In this document: in pieces, positions 55,903-64,000 of the stretch
How positions within the stretch are numbered: position 1 is the stretch's first letter
Layout: the number at the start of each line of letters is the position of its first letter
Source of the DNA: Glutinoglossum americanum
Lineage: Eukaryota > Ascomycota > Geoglossomycetes > Geoglossales > Geoglossaceae
Length of the DNA stretch: 64,000 nt
Reading direction: 5' to 3'
NCBI GenBank assembly: GCA_020080175.1
Contig: JAGHQL010000115.1
Coordinates: 1-64,000 of the forward strand
Made by a program: the position numbers and the translations under genes
The notes under the pieces: model-generated
Database searches by the model: none
The model's input: only the letters and a program-made list of their open reading frames with translations
What the model was told of the DNA's origin: nothing

Positions 55903-58900
55903 GACTCGCAAACGATTTCCTTTTTTTTTTTTTTTCCCTTTCCAGCATCTCCCCTTCTCGGCTGCATATTAACAGCGTATGCTCTTTTAGTTTAATAATT
56001 CAAGCGCTCCTCCCATTGAGTCATTGCTTCTCGGGCGGCTTTCTACAACAGAAAAGTTTACCGAAAGAAATTATTCAGATATTTTTTTTTTTTTTTGTTA
56101 AACGACGAGACGGCCTTGTATGATCGTGTCTGTTTGTGTGTGTGAGTGTGCGCTCAGCGACGATTTTTCTCTGCAGTTTTTACTTTCCTCGGAGCGTCCG
56201 CCTGGTTTGAGCGACTTTTGGACGGGGAGGGGGGAGATGTCGGGCAGACAGCTTTGCATCTTCCCCCCCCCCATTCACTATTAACATGACACTCGTTCAC
56301 GATAATATTTTACTTTGTCCGTTGGACTATGGCCTCAGGGGGTGGCTTCTGTTGTTACCGTGTATGCTTTTCCTGTACACTGACTTAACTGGCCATCTGT
56401 ACATTTTGCCTTGTTACGTCCCTCCGCTCAAGGGGGTTTCATTTAAGATCAAGATACCACCACTTACTTGTTTTCTCAAGCGGCGACGCGCGTGTAATTT
56501 TACGAGGGTTATGGGAGAGGAAAGGCCACAGCTCCTCATCCTTATTAGGGTCGAGAGGTGACAGTTGGGAATCTGGGTTTTTTTTTCCTTGGGGGATGGG
56601 AAACTTCTTTTTCTCTCTTTCCTTTCAGATTGGGATCATGGGAATTAATCGTGTACCGCCCCTAAACACCCATACATTATTTTTATTTTTTTTGGCGGTC
56701 AAGCTGGTCTTTATTTCCGATGAGGACCCAAGATTGAACTGAAAGAAGAAGGCTTGAACGTGGTTTTAAATTAAGCAACTTTTTGCGAGAGGGAGAGAGA
56801 GAGAAAAGAGAGAGAGAGGCAGAGAGGGAGGGAGGAGGGGAGATGGAGAGAGAGGAATATGGAACGAAAGCCATTTTTAGCAGAACCAAAATAAATCCTC
56901 GGGAATTTTCCCCTTTTGGTTTTTCTCTCCCACTGTTCTTTTCTTTCTTTCCTCCCCCTCTCCAGGCCGTGACTAATGGTGACACGACCAACGTTCGATG
57001 CTCACGCCACGCATCCACGCATCCACCACGTCCACACTCACACACACACACACACACCCCTCTCTCTCCTCCTCCCCTCTTCCCCCCAGCACGTCCCACC
57101 CAAAAGGAAAAAAAAAAAAAAAAAAAACCCTGCGACGAGGGCAGTCAGTCAAAAACTCAAACAAGCCACCGTCCCCGTCCCCGTCCCCGTTCCATGTACG
57201 CACTCGCGCGCGCGCGCACGCACGCACGCACGCACGTCATGTACGTCCCCCCCCTCCGCGCGCGTACGACATACCCACATACATACATTACATACATTAC
57301 ATACATACAGTAGCGCATCAGCCCGCCCGCCCGGGAGGCACGGTCGGCGGGGTGGTCCGGCCGTGCGACAACAACAACAGCAGCAGCAGCAGCAGCGGCA
57401 TCTGTATCTGCGGGTCGATCGCCGGAAGGTGCATCGGTGTCTGCTGTGCGGGTCTTTTTGGGTTTGGGGGGTAAGATGGATGATGGGAATGGAAATAGCC
57501 CGTTTTAAAGATTCTCTTTTTTTTTTTTATTTTAGATTTTTTTTTTTTTTTTCGGGGGATGGGGATGGGGATGGGATGGGGTGTTTTTTTAGGACGCGTG
57601 ATGCGGGTGTTTTTTTTTTTTTTTTTTTTTCTCGATGGATGGCCCTCCTCCTCCTCCTCCTCCTCCTCCTCGCCGGTTCCCAGCGATCGCCGTGGGCCTC
57701 CCCCAGTTTCATCCGTCATGCACGTACCCTCCAGATCGAAGGGACGCAAAACGCCCGCTTTCCTTGTTTTTTTTTTTGGAGGGGGGGTCTGACTCACTCG
57801 CTCACCTCTCTGCTTTGCTTGCATCTGTTTTTTTTTTTTTTTTTTCCACCCTTCTTGGCTTTTTGGAAATATAAAAATCAAAGAAAATCCACCGCGAAAT
57901 AAACATTTTTTTTTTGGTATTTTTTGGGGGGGTGTGGGGCGTAAGGGAGAGAGAGAAAGCGTCCAATCACCTCGCGGTTGATGTCCGGTCGATCGGTCGG
58001 TCGGTGATTTTTCTCTCTACGTGGAGCCCCGATTACAAGATTTTTTTTTTTTTTTTTTTCTTCACTTCCTCTCCGTTTTCGTGCCCGATCGATGGACACG
58101 GCCCGAATGCCGGTTGGAGGTGGGAACCCGGATTGTGAGGCGAAAGAAAAAAAAAGAAAAAAGCCGTTTGGGGTTCGGTGAACCGTGAGGGTTTCGTGAA
58201 CTACGTGGCGGGTCGTCTTTCGGGACGATCGGGGAGGACGAGGAGAGACGGAGACGGGGGGAGGACGAGGAGAAACGCTTGTATTTTTAAATCTTTTCTT
58301 CTTCTTTCTTCCTCTCTCTTCCCCTCGGAACTTCCCTTTCTTTCTTTCTTTCTGGGGATTTTGTGTGGGGGAATGAGTACTCTGTACATGCCGGTGCAAG
58401 CGCTTTCGGAGAGTATTGGGCACGCGGGATCCTGTTTTTTGTTTTTGTTTTTTCTTGGTTCTAGAGGATTCCTCCTTTTGAGTTTCGCTGCCTTGTTTTA
58501 TTTTAGCCGCTCTTCTTCTGTGTGGGGGGTCTTCTTGAGGGGTTTGCCGGGTGGTTGATGGAGGTGTTTCGGCCGGAGAGGGGGTTGGCTTTGGCTTTTC
58601 TTTTTCCTCGTGCGTCGTCGTGAGTCGTGGAACTGGTGGAGTTGGTGTTGGGGGCCGTTTTGGCTTTGTGGTTGGTGGCCGGTGGTTGTCTGGCCAACCG
58701 ATGCCGTGTCAACAAAACGTCACCTTTTCTGATGAATCCCCAGCCACCCGAGATAATTCCCCCATACAACCCAGCAAACCAATACTCAATACTCAATACT
58801 CCCTTTGTACCCACTGCTCCTCCCCCAACCCTTTGCAACAATTCTCACAGCGCAACACGTAAATTGGTCTACCAGAGGATTTGGAAACGCATCGTCGTCT

Positions 58901-59068
58901 GCCTGACACCCAAGTCTAGTTCTTTTGGTTTTTGATTGGTACGAGACGTAGAGAGGTGGTGTGTTGCTTGCCGGTGGAAGAGCGTGGGAGGGCTCGGCAC
59001 GCAAGAGCTCTTCGCGGGAAACGAAAGGCGTTCACCCTCTCTATCCGTCATCGTCATCGCCGTCGATC
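55903..59068. other. 3.2 kb intergenic region packed with simple repeats
   Basis: No gene recognised; all frames here are translations of homopolymers and microsatellites. Long poly-T runs lie at about 55921-55936, 56083-56096, 57521-57552, 57611-57630, 57828-57846 and 58042-58059, with purine blocks at 56787-56850. The microsatellite cluster at 57031-57396 is listed separately. It should include the promoter of the gene at 59069; long T-rich tracts upstream of fungal genes often exclude nucleosomes, but here that is inference. Confidence 0.6.
57031..57671. repeat. Microsatellite cluster
   Basis: In order: a (CA)n run at 57040-57057; (CG)n at 57205-57217 passing into (CACG)n to 57236; CATA/CATTA-type repeats at about 57279-57308; (CAA)n/(CAG)n at 57367-57396; (CTC)n at 57643-57671. 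Poly-A and poly-T runs lie between. All are seen directly; none is in a credible gene. Confidence 0.85.
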
Positions 59069-60325
59069 ATGGCTCCTCTTTCGCTGTCCGGCCCTGACGA
59101 CGGCGACATCCTGAACCGCGACGTCTACGTACATCCTCCTCGTGCCGGACGAGACATCTCCGGTGCGGGGATTCCATCCCTCGAATACTCCGCGGACGGC
59201 GATGCTACTGCACCGGATACGCTCTCACGATATCTTACGTCCCTGGGCCTTGGAGGGGAAGCTACCGGACCGAAACATGGGGGACTCCTCAAACGAGGGG
59301 CAGCCGTATCGCCTCTCTCCCCGCGAGACGTCGGCATCCTAGGTCGCGGTGTCATCGTCAACCGGAATGGGGCCCCTCGTCACGGTGCCGGAGCCGTGGG
59401 GCCCAACTCCATCAACAACAGAGGCATGCTCGCTCTCTTCGCTCTCCTCTTCTCCGGCCTCATAATCAGCGCCATCTGGTTCTTCTTCTGGGCCAAAAAT
59501 GGCGGTTTCCGTTTTAGGGAGGGTGATTGGGAAGACTATAAATCGACTGTTCTCCGGCGCAAGGGTCCCAACGGCACGACGCTCAGCGGAGCTACCAAGA
59601 CCACGGACCTAGGTCAAGAGAGCCTCGCGGGGAGTTTCGATGTTGGGAACGAGGAGATGGAGGAGGCACATGGGAGGGATAACGACGTGAGGCAATATAG
59701 ACACGAGACGCCAGCGAAGGTCGGTGGGATCAATAGGGAGCCGGACGGAAGCTATTACGATCGGGATTCGACCGATCGCTCGTCGGACATCACGGCTGAA
59801 CCTAGTGCCGCCCGGGGAAAACGTGGATTCTGGCATCGTAGTGGAGGGAAGCCCTCCGCAGCACCAAACCGCCAACCTAGCACGGCCTACTCCTTCACCG
59901 AAGGCGACGACGGGACGACCGTCTCCGGCGCCTCCGAATACACCCGCCCCACCCAACGCTCCTCCCGGCAATACCGCCCATCTCACCAACACCGCCACCG
60001 TACCAGCGACACCTCATCCCGCCGACACCAGCACCACCAGCACCACCACCACCACCACCCACCCCCCACCACGATCTCCGAGGTGAGCTACGACGACGAA
60101 GAAGAAGAAGCCTCCGATCTAGGAACCAAGATCTACACGCATTCCGTCCCTGGGCTGTTGGCCGGGAGCGCGCTTGCGACCACGACGAGGTCGTCGGAGG
60201 TTAGCAGGTCGGAGGCTAGCTATGTGCCCGAGGAGAGGAGGAGGGATAGGGATGGGGGGTACAGGAGGGGCGGGGGGAGGAGGAGGGACAGCTTGAGCGA
60301 GAGTGAGGGGGAGACTGTCGCGTAG
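59069..60325 (+). CDS. Single-pass membrane protein with long polar tail, unknown function
   Basis: Intronless, 418 residues from the ATG at 59069. A polar N-terminus of about 115 residues (ILNRDVYVHPPRAGRDISGAGIPSLEY) is followed by one strong membrane span at about 118-139 (LALFALLFSGLIISAIWFFFW). Directly after it comes a compact conserved-looking segment, AKNGGFRFREGDWEDYKSTVLRRKGPNGTTLSGATKTTDLG. The remaining about 220 residues are Ser/Arg/Asp-rich with a long His run (HQHHQHHHHHH) and acidic EEEEE. With no cleavable signal it is likely a type III or tail-oriented membrane protein. The segment after the span is the part most likely to identify a family; I do not recognise it. Confidence 0.75.
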   Translation: MAPLSLSGPDDGDILNRDVYVHPPRAGRDISGAGIPSLEYSADGDATAPDTLSRYLTSLGLGGEATGPKHGGLLKRGAAVSPLSPRDVGILGRGVIVNRNGAPRHGAGAVGPNSINNRGMLALFALLFSGLIISAIWFFFWAKNGGFRFREGDWEDYKSTVLRRKGPNGTTLSGATKTTDLGQESLAGSFDVGNEEMEEAHGRDNDVRQYRHETPAKVGGINREPDGSYYDRDSTDRSSDITAEPSAARGKRGFWHRSGGKPSAAPNRQPSTAYSFTEGDDGTTVSGASEYTRPTQRSSRQYRPSHQHRHRTSDTSSRRHQHHQHHHHHHPPPTTISEVSYDDEEEEASDLGTKIYTHSVPGLLAGSALATTTRSSEVSRSEASYVPEERRRDRDGGYRRGGGRRRDSLSESEGETVA

Positions 60326-61794
60326 GGTTGGGATTAGGGGTGGGGATGATATTGTAGGTGCTCAGCTCGAATGAGTAAGGATAACCCGATTAACCCCCCC
60401 CCTTCCTCCCTTGTATGAGCACAGGATTCTTGCATTTTCGACGGATGAACGGATGGAATTTTGACGGCAAAAGCCGCCTGGCAAAACTGAACGAACGAAC
60501 GAGCGAACGAAGCGATAGTTATTGTTTTATTTTTTTTTTATTTTTTATTTCCATTTTTTCGTTTTTTTTTTTTTTTTGGGCTCCTAACAGCACACACGCA
60601 CACAGTCCCCCTCGGTATGGGGACGGACAACGACGACGGCGACGACGATAAGTTGGGAAGGCGAGGGGGAGGGGGGACATGTTACGCTATGCCAATACCG
60701 GGTGCGGGTTTCTACTCTGCTCTAGCGCTGGACGGGGTGTATGTACATTACATTACCTTAGATATGCAATCAAGTAGTGAATTGCTAGGAACCATCGCCC
60801 CCCGTTTGGGGGAGTGTCGCGGCTACCGGGTTCAGGAAATCTAGAAGGGTTAGGGTGCTACCCCCCCCCTAGGCTCCCGCGACATTCATTCCAGTCTCAC
60901 TTTATGGGTCATATATGTACAGCCCACCTCTACGGACGCCCTCGCCCCCCTTCCTCACCGACGCCTACCCTACAGGTGGCCTCCCGAAGATGCCGCGTTA
61001 CGCTACGCTACGCCATCCACCCACACCCGCATCTCGAAAGAGGGCGGGTAAAAACCCGCGTGTCGAGTCCCCCAGGCAAAAACGATATCCGAAACCCCGT
61101 CCGTTTTCTTACCGGCGCGCGCAGAGCGCACGGGTGGTTGGGGACGGAGCGGCGAGGAGGGGGAGAAAAAGAAGAAGAAGAAGAAAGTGCGGCGAGTTTA
61201 TTGTCTATGTATCTGCCAAGCGGGGAGAAGAAGAAGAAGAAAAAACAAAAAAGAAAAAAAAAAAAGAAGGGGCTGCTTGTGGGGCGGGCGGGCTTTAGAT
61301 GTTGAGATAAGGAGCGATCGCCCTTAGGTACAAGACTAGAACCACTCCGCCGGGAGAAAATATATGTCCGACGCTCATAACCCTACCCATACCCCGTAGC
61401 CATAGTCCATAAATAATACCCCATCCATCCTCACGACCCCAGAAACCCAAAAAAAAAAACCCCCCTCTACCCCCCCCCCCCATCCCTTGCTCTTTTTCCT
61501 TCTTTCCATTTTTGTCCTCCTCGCGGAGATTTGAGAAAAAAAGATCTATAGAAAGTGTACTGTTTTTAGGGGGGATGGGGGTTGGTATGAGAAGAAGGGC
61601 TGGTGGGGAAGTAAAAAAAAAAAAGATTGAATGAATGAGAAGTGCCATTAGGAAATTCGAAAAAGTTAAAGGGAGGAGAGAAAAACGCCGTAGAATGCTG
61701 AGAGTATGATCAGAACACCCCATACCACACCACTATTCAACACCAGCGACAATGAACCCCACCTATGTCAAGTCAATTTATCCCCCAAAAAAAT
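60326..61794. other. Intergenic DNA between convergent genes, homopolymer-rich
   Basis: 3' regions of the two flanking genes. It includes an inverted repeat, GAGTGTCGCGG at 60812-60822 against CCGCGACATTC at 60877-60887. A-rich/AAG-rich tracts lie at 61165-61268, and C and T homopolymers at 60530-60580 and 61450-61483. No gene called. Confidence 0.5.
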
Positions 61795-62436
61795 TCACAG
61801 CCTCGCCATCTCAACCCTACCCCTCCCTCTCCCTCTCCCTCTCCCCCTTCCCCTTCCCCTAATCCCCTGCCTCACCCTCCTCGCCCTCTCCTCCTCGACC
61901 CCACTATCCCACCCTTCATCCCCGCCCTCCACCACGGTCCAAAGATCCTCTGCCGGTGGCTGCCACGATCTGCTTCTCCTCCTCCTCGCCCCGTCGGACA
62001 GGGGAAGAACAACTAACATCTCTCTTCCTCTCCTATCTTCCACATCTATGTTCATGTTCATGTTCATCATCGTGGCGTCCTTGCCGTTGCCGTGCAAGGA
62101 TTTAAGGCTCAGGTGTGGATACGTCTTCTCCACGAAGTTCGCCCAACGGCGGAGGACGGCCGTAGGCGACTTCCCGGCCATGCGGACAGTTGAAACGGTG
62201 TCCTCGTCGCTGTCATGATCTTCGTCGTGGTGGGAGGCGGTGGTGCGGCGACGGTGGATGGAGAAGGGGGAGCGTGAGCGTGGTGGTGTTATGGCTATTC
62301 CTGCGTCAATCTCGTCGTCTTCTGGCGGGGAGAGAAAGAAGGCGAAGGGGTTTTCGTCGACGGAGGAGCCGTTGAAAGAAGTGGACTGGTTTCCTGGGGG
62401 CCAGGAGTGGCGACTGTGGATCGTAAAAGACGGCAT
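61795..62436 (-). CDS. Possible small basic protein, unknown function
   Basis: Frame of 213 residues from the ATG at 62434-62436. It is polar, with Ser/Arg/His-rich parts and an acidic patch (HHDEDHDSDEDTVSTVRM). A central, more regular segment reads SPTAVLRRWANFVEKTYPHLSLKSL. SRSWQPPAEDLWTVVEGGDEGWDS resembles a real conserved tail more than chance. The C-terminus is a (RG)n run (GRGRGRGRGRGRGR) encoded by the CCCTCT microsatellite at about 61823-61858. No signal peptide or span. Coding status rests on the length and non-repetitive middle only. Confidence 0.55.
   Translation of the reverse strand: MPSFTIHSRHSWPPGNQSTSFNGSSVDENPFAFFLSPPEDDEIDAGIAITPPRSRSPFSIHRRRTTASHHDEDHDSDEDTVSTVRMAGKSPTAVLRRWANFVEKTYPHLSLKSLHGNGKDATMMNMNMNIDVEDRRGREMLVVLPLSDGARRRRSRSWQPPAEDLWTVVEGGDEGWDSGVEEERARRVRQGIRGRGRGRGRGRGRGRVEMARL
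61823..61858. repeat. CCCTCT-type microsatellite
   Basis: Plus-strand runs of CCCTCT passing into CCCTTC units. Read on the minus strand in frame they give the Arg-Gly repeat at the end of the 213-residue protein, so copy-number change in multiples of six would lengthen or shorten that tail without a frameshift. Confidence 0.75.
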
Positions 62437-63206
62437 CTCCTTTGCTTCTTTCGCAGAAGAGGTTTCGAAAATGGTCTTGTGACCTCGCTGTTGTTGGTGG
62501 TAGCGACTGCGTCTGTTGTATATTGCGATTTCTTTATACAATTTATTGGCCCGGCTGAAAGCCGGTCAATTTGGTGTCGGGTATCCTCGGGGGGTTGGAA
62601 GCAAGAATACCACAGAATTGAAATGGATAAGAAAGACGCACAAGCGATGGGAGAATGAACGAGAAGTTAATAAAAAAAGTGACAGAAAGCTGCTGATTAT
62701 ATAGTCACCCAGCTCTGTTCACCGCGATACAACAGACCAAGTCACCCGGGTGAGCCTCACTTACGCTAAAGAGATTCCTTGTTCCTTGCTCTTTAATGCA
62801 GGGCAGAATTGTGTGGCGCATGCGCGATGTTCCAGAGTCCTCCACCGCCCAAAGCCTATACATCATGCATTCGAGCACCCAGTATGAATCATTTTCGTCA
62901 TAGGCTCCCACCTGAGGAAGGCTCTCGAGTCCTCGGACTGATTGCGCGTACCGGAAAAAACGGCAACAGGAAATTATTGGAAATCCAAAGAAAGATCGAG
63001 GGGGGTGAGAGAAGGTAGGAAAGAGGACAGAGTTGCCCTATGGAGATAGATATGTGAGGGGATGGAGCTGGGGTGGTTGTAGTGGTTGCGTGAATCAGAC
63101 GCGAAGGATGAACGAGGTGTCGACCCGAACTTGGAATCTCCGTATTTGCACAAAAACGGATATGTTGCTCCGCGATTGCTTGCCTGGCACACATCGGACG
63201 GCCCAG
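62437..63206. other. Intergenic DNA
   Basis: Upstream side of the minus-strand frame at 61795-62436. Nothing else recognised. Confidence 0.5.
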
Positions 63207-63644
63207 CTACTTCCTACTACACAATAGTTCCCGCACGATAAGCCCCGAAAATCCCAATTCCACAAGGATGTCGCTGCGGATGGTGGCGGAAGTCCAGCTC
63301 TGTGGAGTCTGACGGGAGAAGCCTCGGTCTCGAACCATGTCTGCCCATTTAGCACGCAGCTGTCGGCGCCCACTCTCGGTGAAATCCAGAAATACCCTCT
63401 CGTTTTGCCTTTTCATTTCTTTTTCCCAATTCCGCAGCGGGTGGTGATGGTTGATGCCAGAATGTCTGGGGTGCATAGCGAAGTCAGTCACAGGGCTGAC
63501 GGTGTTCTGAGTGGATGGTGTGGGTGGTGCCTGCTGACTCCACGCAAGCGACACGGCACAGCAGCAAAGACACAGCAAGAGCTGCCTTGCCCCAGAAGTG
63601 AGTAATCCCGAAAACGAAATAACACGCTCATCGTCACGCCTCAT
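63207..63644 (-). CDS. Possible small protein with hydrophobic N-terminal segment; structure uncertain
   Basis: An open frame of 145 residues from the ATG at 63642-63644. Residues about 18-36 (ARQLLLCLCCCAVSLAWSQ) form a hydrophobic stretch that could be a signal anchor or signal peptide. The middle, HPRHSGINHHHPLRNWEKEMKRQNERVFLDFTESGRRQLRAKW, looks like real protein. The frame may be interrupted by introns that I could not place (candidate acceptors near 63546 and 63468, candidate donor near 63397), so the ends are uncertain. Family not recognised. The 356 bases to the right end of the window show no gene. Confidence 0.4.
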   Translation of the reverse strand: MRRDDERVISFSGLLTSGARQLLLCLCCCAVSLAWSQQAPPTPSTQNTVSPVTDFAMHPRHSGINHHHPLRNWEKEMKRQNERVFLDFTESGRRQLRAKWADMVRDRGFSRQTPQSWTSATIRSDILVELGFSGLIVRELLCSRK

Positions 63645-64000
63645 CAAAGAGAGAAAAATGAGGGAAATTGTTCAGACCAACGTCTCATAACTTCCCGTTT
63701 CCGTGCTCGAGTCTTGGACCTTAGGCCATGTCTGCGTAATTCTACGCAGGGCGTGTGCTTGCGCGTCCGCCCGTGACTTGTCTAGTCTCGTGCATTCCCC
63801 TAATAGAAAATACAAAAGTGGGTGTCTTGTCGCAGAACGCAAGCATATCACAGGTGTGTACGGTCCGTAAAGGGTCAAGGTCACTTCGACGCCCTGCTTA
63901 TCGATGGTCGGTATCTCCGGGGTGGAGGGTGGGACTCGTGTTTCTTCTGGCCGTTTGTGGTTTTCTTTCTTTTTTGGGGTACATTGTGATTGTGGGGATC

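Noticed and set aside
57318-57902. Frames with poly-Lys, poly-Glu, poly-Phe or poly-Ser stretches
   Set aside because: Direct translations of poly-A/T, CTC and CAG repeats.
1-64000. CRISPR arrays, bacterial operons, rRNA genes, LTR or virus-like elements
   Set aside because: None seen. Introns and gene families are fungal and nuclear; the only mobile-like DNA is the small inverted-repeat element pair.

Overview
The window is nuclear DNA of a filamentous ascomycete (Pezizomycotina). The genes carry many short GT-AG introns (about 47-270 bp) with CTAAC/CTGAC-type branch sites, and they encode typical fungal proteins. A Pezizomycetes-like (truffle or cup-fungus) source is a guess. It rests on the HNH-type gene, the CpG-to-TpG-type decay of a repeat, and long low-complexity intergenic DNA.

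Layout. 0-3.8 kb is non-coding, with a compact run of hairpins near 0.7 kb. 3.8-8.9 kb holds a glycogen-targeting PP1 subunit (Gac1 type) and a mitochondrial BolA3-type protein. 10.1-15 kb holds an HNH-domain gene and an unrecognised 797-residue repeat protein. 16-31.6 kb is gene-dense: vacuolar ZIP zinc transporter (Zrt3 type), mitochondrial nuclease Nuc1, Tim13, an L-type lectin cargo receptor, a mitochondrial half ABC transporter (Mdl1 type), Cdc37, annexin and a one-span membrane protein. 33-40 kb holds a small Ser/Pro-rich protein, an Rtt103-like CTD-interacting protein, clathrin light chain and an ENT nucleoside transporter. 41.8-51 kb holds a haspin kinase, a divergent velvet-domain protein and arginyl-tRNA synthetase. 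From 51 kb on, DNA is GC-richer with many homopolymers and microsatellites. It carries two or three proteins of unknown function, one of them with a membrane span, and one doubtful ORF at the right end.

Genes are mostly unrelated housekeeping functions rather than one pathway. Four pairs are divergent over short shared promoters: Zrt3/Nuc1, Tim13/lectin, Mdl1/Cdc37 and Rtt103/clathrin light chain. Several products act in mitochondria (BolA3, Nuc1, Tim13, Mdl1, probably one form of ArgRS).

Mobile DNA is sparse: two copies of one small inverted-repeat (MITE-like) element at 22.1-22.5 and 40.8-41.2 kb. No rRNA, tRNA, CRISPR array, LTR element or virus-like element was recognised. All exon structures were inferred by reading splice signals and family similarity from memory; no search was run.
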